DNA of 54,314 bases from a virus. Position numbers and translations under genes: made by a program. The notes beneath the pieces were generated by a model that saw only the letters and a program-made list of their open reading frames with translations, was not told the DNA's origin and searched no databases. This document shows positions 47,331-54,314 of this stretch, one piece after another. The stretch's first letter is position 1. Each line of letters opens with the position of its first letter. Where the stretch lies: IMG/VR virus record IMGVR_UViG_3300042868_004434, positions 1 to 54,314 of that record. One strand, 5' to 3'.

Positions 47331-48502
47331 GCGGGGAGGTGCTGCGTAGCTTTGGAGTCCACGGCCACTTTGCCCTTACCTACGGTCTTGCCGCGCTGCT
47401 TTTGGATGCGTTCTAGCATGGCATACAACTGTCTGGTGCCTGCTTCGGTAGACCCGTTTCCCAGCTCCGAGACAATGCGTGCGGGAATGACGAACTCACC
47501 GTCCGCAAGTTTTGCGGGTTGCTTGCCGTTGATTGTGGCGGGGATGCTGTCTGAAACACCGTCGCCCGGGCCACGCAATGCCTGCCCGCCATCCGAATAG
47601 CTGCCCAAAGTACCTCCGCTTGCAAGCGCGGCAATGCCCCCGTGGGCCAGTTCCTGCATCTGCTGCCCTGCCGAAGACATGTATGGGTTGTTGGTAGAGG
47701 GTGTGTATGCGGGCACTCCACCACCATCGGCTAAGGCCGTTACTGTTCCGGGTGTCCATGTGTCGTTGAAATACCTGCGCTCACCTCGGCCAGAATACTC
47801 GGACATGTTAGGGCTGCGATCAAGGGTGTATGGGCGCAAGTACCCTTTGTCTTCCGGGGCCTGCTGCTGTTGCTGTCCGCCTCCGGCACCGTCCATGAGT
47901 ACGGGAGACAAGGCCATAAGCCCCGACTTGGCTAGTCCTTTGTACCCGTCCATGTTTGCGACATACGCATCGCGCCCTGCTTCGGTGCCCAGACTCTCAA
48001 TACCGGTTTTTGCCTTGTCCCAGTTTGCCGCTGCAGTGTCCATAAACCCGACCGGCGCTGCCTGTGTTGCGGCTACACCGCCCATCTCTTTCAGCGCTGC
48101 TGCTTCGGTAGGTAGCATATTTGGGGGCAGCGCCTCTGTGGCACCAATACCTAGCCCGCCCGCAAGATTAGCGCCCCCATATGCGCCCAGCCCGGCCATT
48201 AGGCCTTTGCTCAAGTCGCCAGAGGTGAGCGCGGTGCCGCCACCCAGCACCCCAGCAGTAACCATAGGGGGGATTCCAAAAAAGGAGCCTGCAATCCCTG
48301 CAGCCATAGGCAAAAAGCTCTTCAGTGAGAAGGCTTCCGGCAGGCCTGTTTCGGGGTTAATGGTGAGCGTGGTGCCGTTCTGTTTGGCAAGGCGCTGCAA
48401 CGCAGCTACTTCCTCGTGCGTCATGTGCACCAACGTGCTGTCGCCGTTACGACCTTTAGCCGCTAGTGCGGCGATGCCGCCAGAAGTGTTTTTGTGCTGC
48501 AT
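47327..48502 (-). CDS. Gly-rich virion protein (391 aa)
   Basis: The 391-residue protein starts MQHKNTSGGIAALAAKGRNG. A glycine-zipper-like hydrophobic stretch covers about 63-125 (GIAGSFFGIPPMVTAGVLGG, GLMAGLGAYGGANLAGGLGI), which could insert into membranes. The C-terminal quarter (GPGDGVSDSIPATINGKQPA, LADGEFVIPARIVSELGNGS) is a stretch often found in virion proteins of aquatic podoviruses. GGAGG lies eight bases before ATG at 48502. A role in the internal ejection apparatus or tail is likely, but the exact place is unknown. Confidence 0.7.
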   Translation of the reverse strand: MQHKNTSGGIAALAAKGRNGDSTLVHMTHEEVAALQRLAKQNGTTLTINPETGLPEAFSLKSFLPMAAGIAGSFFGIPPMVTAGVLGGGTALTSGDLSKGLMAGLGAYGGANLAGGLGIGATEALPPNMLPTEAAALKEMGGVAATQAAPVGFMDTAAANWDKAKTGIESLGTEAGRDAYVANMDGYKGLAKSGLMALSPVLMDGAGGGQQQQQAPEDKGYLRPYTLDRSPNMSEYSGRGERRYFNDTWTPGTVTALADGGGVPAYTPSTNNPYMSSAGQQMQELAHGGIAALASGGTLGSYSDGGQALRGPGDGVSDSIPATINGKQPAKLADGEFVIPARIVSELGNGSTEAGTRQLYAMLERIQKQRGKTVGKGKVAVDSKATQHLPA

Positions 48503-48544
48503 GGGGGTGCCTCCAATAAAGACCGGTGCCTCAATGGTACCGTA

Positions 48545-49150
48545 TTATGCGTTGTCAGGGAAGAGATAATACACACTTAAGCGTACAGAAGGTACTGCTG
48601 GTACCGGGGCGACGGCTGCTTCCGCTGCCAAAAACAAGTTGGTGTTCGATGCAGCCCACACTAGCTCCACGTAATCCCCGGGCTGCAGCGTCAGCATTAG
48701 TTTTCTACTAGCTATAGACTCGTCTGTACCGGAACCTACAACGACTTTGTTTGCGGAATTTGCAACGTCCACGCCGTTGATGCGGAACCATGTGTGTGCA
48801 TGTGCCGCTCCGCCAGTGCTGTCCATTTGTATGGAGGCTAGGAAAACGTATACGCCCGCCACCGCCACTGTTATGCGAGACGCGGGAGAGCCCGCAAGTG
48901 TTATCCCCGAACTCTCAACCGTGGTGTTGTACGCTATTGGGTACGCGGTATTGGGCGCTGCGGCCGTTATGCTCGCCGTGTTGAGCAATATTATGTACCG
49001 GTTGAAGCCCGTAAGCAGCTGTTGCAAGCTGTTGCTGACCTGATTGAAGTACAGCCGTAACGTGTTGTCGTGCCGGTCGTGGTACCCGCGTTCGTACTCC
49101 TGCGGGGCCAGTGGTAGGTTGGGGGCTACTGGGGGGCGTATCTGTCCCAT
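48545..49150 (-). CDS. C1q/TNF-like jelly-roll virion protein (201 aa)
   Basis: The N-terminal 55 residues (MGQIRPPVAPNLPLAPQEYE...) contain a helix (LRLYFNQVSNSLQQLLTGFN) as in trimeric fibre stalks. The rest is beta-rich: AVAGVYVFLASIQMDSTGGA, HTWFRINGVDVANS, SRKLMLTLQPGDYVELVW and NLFLAAEA, the rhythm of a C1q-like jelly roll. Such domains sit on tail or capsid fibres and may bind host sugars. The start overlaps the stop of the upstream gene by one base (TAATG), and GGGAGAG lies before it. Confidence 0.72.
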   Translation of the reverse strand: MGQIRPPVAPNLPLAPQEYERGYHDRHDNTLRLYFNQVSNSLQQLLTGFNRYIILLNTASITAAAPNTAYPIAYNTTVESSGITLAGSPASRITVAVAGVYVFLASIQMDSTGGAAHAHTWFRINGVDVANSANKVVVGSGTDESIASRKLMLTLQPGDYVELVWAASNTNLFLAAEAAVAPVPAVPSVRLSVYYLFPDNA

Positions 49151-51489
49151 TATCCGGCTCTCCCGTCCACACGCACATCAATCCGCGTAGCGCCGAGCTG
49201 CCACACGGTACCTAGAGTATTACAGCGCACCTCCATAGACATCTGCCGCCCCCGCACGCGCACGTTAAGCTGCCCCGTGAACTGCTCTACCGGGTATGTC
49301 GCGGAGCGTGTGGACGTGCCCGCTGCACTACCCCCGACAGAAGCCGGGGTGTTGTATCCAGAACCTGCGTTTTGTAGAGTGTTGAGCGTTATGGTCAGTG
49401 CAGGACTGGCTGCAGTGGAGCCCCGGAAGGTCAAGTCCGGCAGTATCCGCCATACAAACCCGAAGTTCTGTCCGTCCCCGATGTCGAAGTCGGTAGACAA
49501 GATGAAGGACTCGATGGCTACCGGAGTGCCTGTGGTGTTGTCGTCCACCCCGTATTCATGAAACACAAGCGTGTTGCTGTATGTCGCGGCTAGCGGGTAC
49601 ATATTCAGCCCCGAATCAATCCACGCGGTGCGTGCCATCTGACCAAGGCACCAAACGTCCTCGACATAGTTGTACGTTACGTACCTATCCACCGTGGTAC
49701 TGTTGGTGGTGCAGTAGAAAAACCACACCTCGTTGAACCCCTCTACGGTGCCTGCAAAAAACTGGTCTTGCTGCGCTCGGTTCAGGTCTTCAAAAACGTA
49801 CCGCTGCAAGTCGCACTTAAGGGTCTGCACGCGTCCGTCGTACTTGTAAAACTTGTCGGTACCCATCCAATAGACTACGCCGGACGCGACGGTTACCGCA
49901 TTGGGGCCCATAATAGATGTGTTGTCACCCAGCAGTTGTGTGCCCCACACATACGGCGGGCCTAGATACTGCAGCGAATACAGGGCGGCGTCCGTCCAAA
50001 CAACGATCTCTTGACGGGTCTGCAAAGAGGACACAATAGTGGAGCCCCGGGATAGGCGTATACCGCCCGCTTGGTTGGTTGCTGCCGGAGTCCAGTTCAC
50101 CGCCGACTCTTGGTCAGACCACCGAATAAACATAGGGTCTATCACGGTGTCTCCTATGGGGTTAGTGCCAAGCGCAAGCACAAACCGGCTAGTGTCGGAT
50201 ACCACGATGGCGTTTTGCAGCAGCGGTACATCCGACGCGCCGCCCAAAGAAGTCAGAGCTATACCACGTTGGCTTAAAGAGTGTACACCCGACTGTGTGC
50301 CTGTTGTATTTATGGCCGCGCCGCCCGCCGTAGCCGACAGGTTGCTTGTGACCCCAGTAGGGTTCTTGACGTAGTAAACCGTACCTGCGGTGATCCCTGT
50401 AGGTAGCGCGCCGGTAGTCTGTATTACCACGGCTGTGTTGGCTGGTAGCGCCGTTGGCCACGTAACAACTGCCGGTGTACCGATGGTTACTGTCACTGTC
50501 TGTGCGGACAGGTTCTGCAGGGCATTCCAGTAGTACAGCGACGCCCCCCGGCACCCGTAAATCAAGTCTTGCCCGAAGTTGGCAAAATTCCATATACGCA
50601 TACGGTTGGTGGACGTGCCGCCGGTACCCCAAGTACCAGACCCCCACGTACCCGCACCCCACCCAGAGGAAGACACCGCTAGTGCATTACCTATGCCTAT
50701 CTCGTAGCATGCGTTCACCGTAGCCCCGCCCGTGGCAGTGTCGTACACACTGGCAACTACACCAAAGTCAACCGTGTATGCGTTGATCGTTGTCACTGTC
50801 AACTGGTAGTTGGCGTTCAGTACCGCCGCTGTAAGCCCGGAAGAAACAACCAACGTGTGCACGCCTGATTGCGAGCCCGTAGTCGCTATCTGTGTCCCTG
50901 CAGGCACGTTAGCCAAGCGACATGTGAGCCCCGATACGCCGACAGCGTAGTACGTCTGCCCGACACTCAGCCCCGTAGGTAGCGCCCCGGTTGTCTGCAG
51001 CGTTACGGGTGTGTTCTCGGCCAGCGCAACAGTCAGGGTGACTACAGCCGGGGTAGCGATAGTGACAGTAAAAGTCTGGGTGCTCAGCGCCAACGCGCCG
51101 GAGAAAGTAACAAAATCCCCCGTGGCCGCGCCGTGCGCTGGCGCAGTCACTGTAACCACACTAGACCCCGGCGTAGCCGCAAAGGGGCCGCTGTACGCCG
51201 CGTAGCTGCGTGCGGGAGTGATGTCGTTATACCCGCCACCTGCGGCAATGTACGTCTTGAGGTGCGTGCCTACGGCGTTGAGTACCGTACTGTTGAAGTT
51301 CGCCCATGTCCACAAAGACCGGCAAACGCCCAGAAAAGACTGCGCCGATATGCGCGCCCAGCCCCCGATACGCTCTGGTGTACCTTGCCTAAAGCGTACT
51401 TTGTCAGCGTCCCACCAACCGCCTTCATTGAAAAGACGTGTGTTCTCGCGGTTGACTCCGGGGGAAGGTGTAAATTTCTGCAATGGCAC
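49150..51489 (-). CDS. Head-tail stabilisation protein, P22 gp10-like, with inserted repeats (779 aa)
   Basis: The region after the start (PLQKFTPSPGVNRENTRLFN, GGWWDADKVRFRQGTPERIG) and the later blocks (FVWTDAALYSLQYLGPPYVW-like, YWMGTDKFYKYDG, EVWFFYCTTNSTTVDRYVTY) fit the gp10-type family that closes the portal and carries the tail. GTG at 51489 is chosen because it lies one base after the stop of the holin-like gene; the longer frame would run deep into that gene. Two related blocks of about 80 residues (TFTVTIATPAVVTLTV ... TTGSQSGVHTL and TVTVTIGTPAVVTWPT ... TTGTQSGVHSL) look like inserted Ig-like decorations. The family name is from pattern memory. Confidence 0.72.
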   Translation of the reverse strand: MPLQKFTPSPGVNRENTRLFNEGGWWDADKVRFRQGTPERIGGWARISAQSFLGVCRSLWTWANFNSTVLNAVGTHLKTYIAAGGGYNDITPARSYAAYSGPFAATPGSSVVTVTAPAHGAATGDFVTFSGALALSTQTFTVTIATPAVVTLTVALAENTPVTLQTTGALPTGLSVGQTYYAVGVSGLTCRLANVPAGTQIATTGSQSGVHTLVVSSGLTAAVLNANYQLTVTTINAYTVDFGVVASVYDTATGGATVNACYEIGIGNALAVSSSGWGAGTWGSGTWGTGGTSTNRMRIWNFANFGQDLIYGCRGASLYYWNALQNLSAQTVTVTIGTPAVVTWPTALPANTAVVIQTTGALPTGITAGTVYYVKNPTGVTSNLSATAGGAAINTTGTQSGVHSLSQRGIALTSLGGASDVPLLQNAIVVSDTSRFVLALGTNPIGDTVIDPMFIRWSDQESAVNWTPAATNQAGGIRLSRGSTIVSSLQTRQEIVVWTDAALYSLQYLGPPYVWGTQLLGDNTSIMGPNAVTVASGVVYWMGTDKFYKYDGRVQTLKCDLQRYVFEDLNRAQQDQFFAGTVEGFNEVWFFYCTTNSTTVDRYVTYNYVEDVWCLGQMARTAWIDSGLNMYPLAATYSNTLVFHEYGVDDNTTGTPVAIESFILSTDFDIGDGQNFGFVWRILPDLTFRGSTAASPALTITLNTLQNAGSGYNTPASVGGSAAGTSTRSATYPVEQFTGQLNVRVRGRQMSMEVRCNTLGTVWQLGATRIDVRVDGRAG
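50272..50505 (-). repeat. Ig-like repeat block 2 in the stabilisation gene
   Basis: This codes for TVTVTIGTPAVVTWPTALPA to GTQSGVHSL. It parallels block 1 at 50851-51090 in order, length and many identical words (TTGALPTG, TYY/VYY, SGVH). Confidence 0.75.
50851..51090 (-). repeat. Ig-like repeat block 1 in the stabilisation gene
   Basis: This codes for TFTVTIATPAVVTLTVALAE to GSQSGVHTL and is the partner of block 2. The pair suggests duplication or repeated insertion of a surface domain. Confidence 0.75.
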
Positions 51490-51490
51490 G

Positions 51491-51997
51491 TTACTTACTC
51501 GGTGTTGAGTTAGCCAGCATGGTGTTCTTCGACTGACTGCCGTGGGTGGTGCCGAACCAAAAAGCCACAGAACTTGTCCAAGCTGTAGCGAGTGAGCCAA
51601 GCATAATCATCAACGGTGCTGACTCCTTGACCTCTGGCTTAAAGAACATCAACCCCAGCACCGAGAAGAACCCGATGGTCAGGAAGAACGTCAACCATGC
51701 CGGAACACTAGACCGAACATTGATCTGCATGGAGCGCGCCGAGTCGCGGTCACCGGCTGCAATCTCTTCCAGCTTTATATCGTTTTCCTTGAGAAATTTT
51801 TGAAAGTCGATCTCAGCCAGTTTGATGCTGGCAAGTTGCTCTGGTGACATTTTCCCGCTGTTGAGAACGTCAGACACGGCTTCGATGGTCTTGGACTCAA
51901 TGCCCAGCTTATCAGCAATGAATGATGCAGCAGCGCCGCCAAGTGGCCCGCCTAGGGCTGTGCCCAGCAGGGGTGCGAGTGTTTTAAGCCATTCCAT
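51491..51997 (-). CDS. Holin-like membrane protein (168 aa)
   Basis: The 168-residue protein starts MEWLKTLAPLLGTALGGPLG with a Gly/Ala hydrophobic segment. A charged middle (SIKLAEIDFQKFLKENDIKL, DRDSARSMQ) follows, then two good transmembrane helices (VPAWLTFFLTIGFFSVLGLM, APLMIMLGSLATAWTSSVAF) and a polar tail. The D-R-D-S-A-R-x-M-Q word and the paired C-terminal spans are typical of a widespread group annotated as phage holins. It would form pores in the inner membrane to time lysis. The neighbours (a DUF5675 protein and two small membrane proteins) support a lysis cassette. AGGAG lies before ATG at 51997. Confidence 0.75.
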   Translation of the reverse strand: MEWLKTLAPLLGTALGGPLGGAAASFIADKLGIESKTIEAVSDVLNSGKMSPEQLASIKLAEIDFQKFLKENDIKLEEIAAGDRDSARSMQINVRSSVPAWLTFFLTIGFFSVLGLMFFKPEVKESAPLMIMLGSLATAWTSSVAFWFGTTHGSQSKNTMLANSTPSK

Positions 51998-52013
51998 GTC
52001 AGTCTCCTAAATT

Positions 52014-52457
52014 TCACACAAACGCTGCTGCGTTGTTAATGTCAATGGTCACCTTTTCGCCCGCGCGGATGGCGCGCTGCACCTCACCTTTGACCAATGC
52101 CACGGCTGGGCGGCTAGTGCCGCCGATCAGTGTGGTTTCTGTGGCCTGCATGCCCAAGAGCGGGCAGCCTTCGGTATCTGCAGCGGTGTTGCCTGCGTGC
52201 ATGCGGATGTACTGGAAACCCGGCACATCGTTGATGGTCAGGGTGTCAGGGCCGAAACGGTTGGAATGCTCAAGCGTCACCCGGTACTCACCCGATGGAA
52301 TAGCCGTCGCGCCTTTGATCTTCCACTCTGCCACCGGCACGCCTTCAATCTCGCGCACTTCGTCTTCCAAAGTTGCGCAGGCATACACGCCGTTTATGTA
52401 GAGCTTGCCGATGGTGGCACCGCCTACTGAGGGGCGGCGTTGGAGTGTGAGTTTCAT
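52014..52457 (-). CDS. DUF5675 protein, candidate lysis enzyme (147 aa)
   Basis: The protein starts MKLTLQRRPSVGGATIGKLY and has the DUF5675 pattern: TLEDEVRE, IPSGEYRVTLEHSNRFGPDT and YIRMHAGNTAADTEGCPLLG. His87 and Cys98 in the last stretch are spaced like the His/Cys catalytic region of L,D-transpeptidase (YkuD) folds, which would suit action on peptidoglycan. The family has no settled activity. It lies directly beside the holin-like gene, and no standard lysozyme, amidase or transglycosylase gene was recognised in the window. That makes it a candidate endolysin, though the enzyme could lie in the missing segment. It overlaps the next gene by four bases. Confidence 0.72.
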   Translation of the reverse strand: MKLTLQRRPSVGGATIGKLYINGVYACATLEDEVREIEGVPVAEWKIKGATAIPSGEYRVTLEHSNRFGPDTLTINDVPGFQYIRMHAGNTAADTEGCPLLGMQATETTLIGGTSRPAVALVKGEVQRAIRAGEKVTIDINNAAAFV

Positions 52458-52681
52458 TTAATCCAGCCTTTCCCAAGAGCCCAAAAATAGGCGGCACTTG
52501 CGACCACACCAACCACCATAAAAAGCTTGTTCACAACACCCTTGCCAATCGACATGTAGGCTTGGTTTGTGAGCTTTTCCATAGCCTTAGCTGCGGCGCG
52601 CTCTGCGATTTGCTCAATGTGCGCGTCTGACAAATGAAGCTCTTTGCGGCGCTCCACTTGGGGGAATGTGGCTCTGCTCAT
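52454..52681 (-). CDS. Small C-terminally anchored membrane protein (75 aa)
   Basis: A charged helical N-terminal part (MSRATFPQVERRKELHLSDA, HIEQIAERAAAKAMEKL) is followed by one membrane helix (LFMVVGVVASAAYFWALG, about 53-70). Location inside the putative lysis cassette suggests a second holin, antiholin or similar regulator. It overlaps its neighbours by ATGA-type contacts. Family not recognised. Confidence 0.65.
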   Translation of the reverse strand: MSRATFPQVERRKELHLSDAHIEQIAERAAAKAMEKLTNQAYMSIGKGVVNKLFMVVGVVASAAYFWALGKGWIK

Positions 52682-53004
52682 TTGATTGCTGCCTTAATGT
52701 GTCCAGGTGAAACAAAGTTGATAGACAGAGCAAGCCACGTTGCCCTTGGGTTATGTGTTTGGTACAGCCGCTCCAGCGTGTGGCTGATAGTCCACTCTCC
52801 GCGCTTTGGCCAGCCCATGTAGTAGGCCCATACCGTGTGAGCCAGAATTACATCGGCCACCCAAACGATGAATGTGTACGCCACAAGAAAATGCCACGCG
52901 ACAAGAGCCTTCCAGTTTTTAGCCTGCCACGGCCAGTAGAAGTTGTCTGCAAAGACAATCGCCGGGGCCACGTAGGGCAGTAGCTTGATGAGAAAGTCGA
53001 TCAT
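52678..53004 (-). CDS. Multi-pass membrane protein (108 aa)
   Basis: The protein has hydrophobic stretches at about 3-25 (DFLIKLLPYVAPAIVFADNF) and 34-62 (ALVAWHFLVAYTFIVWVADV, ILAHTVWAYY), then a soluble end with NPRATWLALSINFVSPGH. Its place between a tail-type protein and the lysis genes suggests a role in lysis or membrane change. No family was recognised. The stop overlaps the start of the 75-aa gene. Confidence 0.65.
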   Translation of the reverse strand: MIDFLIKLLPYVAPAIVFADNFYWPWQAKNWKALVAWHFLVAYTFIVWVADVILAHTVWAYYMGWPKRGEWTISHTLERLYQTHNPRATWLALSINFVSPGHIKAAIK

Positions 53005-53366
53005 GGTATCTGCGCCCGCAGTGGCTCAATGGCCTGCTCTAGCTCGTACATGAGCTTGAAGCCGGGGTCTTTTTCAACCAGCGTAGCTATCACCTGCGCC
53101 TTGACTACTTCGGCTGGATAGTCTTGCAGCATGGCGATGACTTCAGGAAGCTCAAACGCTTTATCTATGACACCACGTAGCAACGCCTGCCGGGTGACCT
53201 TTGCAGAGTCATCAGCCTTGGCAGCCTCGATTGCGCGGATTTGCTCTAGGGGCGTTGGTGGCTGCATGTACAACGTAGCGCCCTCCAAATACTCCTGACC
53301 CTCGTACTGAGGATTTGCATAGAGGCCGACAATCTGGTTTTGCTCGTTTCGGTCTATGTAGCTCAT
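53001..53366 (-). CDS. Tail-module protein, possible fibre chaperone (121 aa)
   Basis: The N-terminal 35 residues (MSYIDRNEQNQIVGLYANPQ...) are strand-like. The rest is helical: PLEQIRAIEAAKADDSAKVT, RQALLRGVIDKAFELPEVIA. This layout resembles small proteins encoded beside tail fibres that help fold or attach them. The function is inferred only from position and shape. AAAGGA lies before ATG at 53366, and its start overlaps the stop of the upstream fibre gene by one base. Confidence 0.6.
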   Translation of the reverse strand: MSYIDRNEQNQIVGLYANPQYEGQEYLEGATLYMQPPTPLEQIRAIEAAKADDSAKVTRQALLRGVIDKAFELPEVIAMLQDYPAEVVKAQVIATLVEKDPGFKLMYELEQAIEPLRAQIP

Positions 53367-54181
53367 TACAAGTCCTTTCCGCGAGTGTCAATCCACCCAA
53401 GGGCTGCGATGTATAAGAAAGTGCCAGCGTCGGAAAACGAAAGGCGGCTTCTGATTTGTGCGCTGGTGTTTGTAAATATCTCAAGTTTTTGCATCGCATC
53501 GCCATCGCTTCCACTGGCTGAGGTGCTTACGGTTGCTAATGGCGCGGCTGATATGCTTGGGGCGAGATCAGTTAGCGTGAGTTCGGATAGGTAGCAAATG
53601 CTTCTACTTGCCCCTTCGTTTAGATTTACGTTCAATATCGCTTTGCAAACTACACCTGTGGGTGTAGTCAACGTGCGCGTCACTGCCGCAGTGCCGGGAT
53701 TACCTGCCGAAATATCAAGTACAGGGGACAGCCACAAGAACGTATCGTTGTACTGCACAAAGCTAGTCCACTGCCCCGAGCCGTTAGTCCTGCCAGAGCC
53801 TATGCGCCTAAATTGCGTGTAGTTTGTGGGCAGTGTCGGGCTGGTAGCAGAGAGCGAAAACACCACATCCACCACGCTCGTATCAGGGCGGCGAATGACG
53901 TAGAAGTGATACCAGGTGCTATTTGCAATCGTTCCTGTGTCTAGTCCACCTGTAGCAGTTCCTACCGCCCATGCTGCGGTGGTTTTGGCGATGGCTGCAT
54001 TCAAATCCATGAGGCAGGCATTGGCGCTATCTGCTGCTTGCCCGGCCGCAATAGACATTGTGGTGCTGGAGCCCGCCGTGGACAGGATTAGCCCAGCTAG
54101 AAAGGAGCGCGGTATGCGGCTCATGACAGAGCCATTGGAAAACTGAACACCGTCGTTTGAACAAAGAATATCTACTGGCAT
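53366..54181 (-). CDS. Tail-fibre or receptor-binding-type protein (271 aa)
   Basis: The 271-residue protein is Ser/Thr/Gly/Ala-rich and beta-strand-rich (YHFYVIRRPDTSVVDVVFSL, TNYTQFRRIGSGRTNGSGQW, LWLSPVLDISAGNPGTAAVT), a style found in tail-fibre tips of siphoviruses and podoviruses. R-R-I-G-S-x-R-T words are frequent there. No enzymatic domain is seen. It lies downstream of another fibre-type gene cut by the window edge. The start ATG at 54181 overlaps that gene's TAA by one base (TAATG), and AAGGAG is present upstream. Confidence 0.72.
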   Translation of the reverse strand: MPVDILCSNDGVQFSNGSVMSRIPRSFLAGLILSTAGSSTTMSIAAGQAADSANACLMDLNAAIAKTTAAWAVGTATGGLDTGTIANSTWYHFYVIRRPDTSVVDVVFSLSATSPTLPTNYTQFRRIGSGRTNGSGQWTSFVQYNDTFLWLSPVLDISAGNPGTAAVTRTLTTPTGVVCKAILNVNLNEGASRSICYLSELTLTDLAPSISAAPLATVSTSASGSDGDAMQKLEIFTNTSAQIRSRLSFSDAGTFLYIAALGWIDTRGKDL

Positions 54182-54314
54182 TATGGGAGGTACTCCTTGA
54201 TAGTGATGTACGAGTTCATTACGCCGCCTAATTGCCTGCCACCACCGAAACCGTTAAAGGTAGTAGTTCCCGCAGTTGTTGAGCCTGCCCTAAACCTAAA
54301 CGTAGTGGCAGAAG
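54181..54314 (-). CDS. C-terminus of a tail-fibre-type protein (partial)
   Basis: The last 43 codons of a minus-strand gene enter from the right edge and end with TAA at 54183-54181. The readable end (SATTFRFRAGSTTAGTTTFN, GFGGGRQLGGVMNSYITIKE, YLP) is characteristic of phage tail-fibre C-termini, with repeated Thr/Gly strands and a final I-x-I-K/E-E strand. The N-terminal part is outside the window. Confidence 0.65.
   Translation of the reverse strand, partial: SATTFRFRAGSTTAGTTTFNGFGGGRQLGGVMNSYITIKEYLP

Noticed and set aside
36925-49150. Many plus-strand open frames of 60-230 codons opposite the late genes
   Set aside because: They lie antisense to well-supported minus-strand genes, have no ribosome sites, and show Ser/Ala/Arg/Cys-rich composition typical of GC-rich antisense frames.
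51490-51600. The longer ATG start of the stabilisation protein at 51600
   Set aside because: It would place 37 extra codons within the holin-like gene in another phase, with no protein-like character; GTG at 51489 directly follows the upstream stop.

Overview
This window is most of the genome of a tailed double-stranded DNA phage (Caudoviricetes). A P22-like portal, a large terminase, a scaffold, a gp10-like stabilisation protein, very large internal virion proteins and the absence of any contractile-sheath or tape-measure gene point to podovirus morphology. The moderately high GC content and the style of the small accessory proteins suggest a proteobacterial host, perhaps Burkholderiales; this is a guess from style, not evidence. 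No integrase, tRNA gene or CRISPR array was seen.

Layout. (1) 1-7870, minus strand: virion assembly and packaging, read right to left: a homing-type HNH protein, small terminase, large terminase carrying an intein, a small Gly-rich protein, portal, a 67-aa protein, a GroES-like co-chaperonin and a scaffold cut by the left edge. (2) 7871-8132: divergent control region with a good minus-strand promoter. (3) 8133-36923, plus strand: the early/middle region. It begins with small unknown genes separated by copies of a perfect palindrome (8.5-14.3 kb). Next comes a cassette with an M20-type peptidase, a MoxR-type AAA+ ATPase, a VWA/HExxH protein and a DUF3150-like protein (14-20.7 kb). A tightly overlapping string of small genes follows (20.8-26.2 kb). 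The end is replication and recombination: VRR-NUC nuclease, family A DNA polymerase, RecB/Cas4-like nuclease, SF2 helicase, an SSB-like protein, an HTH protein and a primase-helicase. (4) 36925-54314, minus strand: a 2545-aa internal protein, other virion proteins, a jelly-roll protein, the stabilisation protein, a holin-like/DUF5675 lysis cassette and tail-fibre proteins, running off the right edge.

Both edges cut the same minus-strand late programme. The simplest reading is a circular or circularly permuted genome in which the missing segment (capsid, head-tail connectors, main tail fibre) joins the right edge to the left edge. The two transcription programmes diverge near 7.9-8.1 kb and converge at 36923/36925 with one base between stop codons.

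Most striking observation: the large terminase is interrupted by an intein of about 301 aa at a conserved ATPase motif, and the linker of this intein is read in a second frame as a complete 192-aa endonuclease VII-type HNH protein with its own Shine-Dalgarno site. The endonuclease is therefore nested out of frame in the intein, not fused to it. Other unusual elements are a family of GGTTAGAA-N-TTCTAACC palindromes, a small gene broken at an (AT)6 tract, competing hairpins upstream of the terminase genes, and a HELYH zincin motif inside the giant internal protein.
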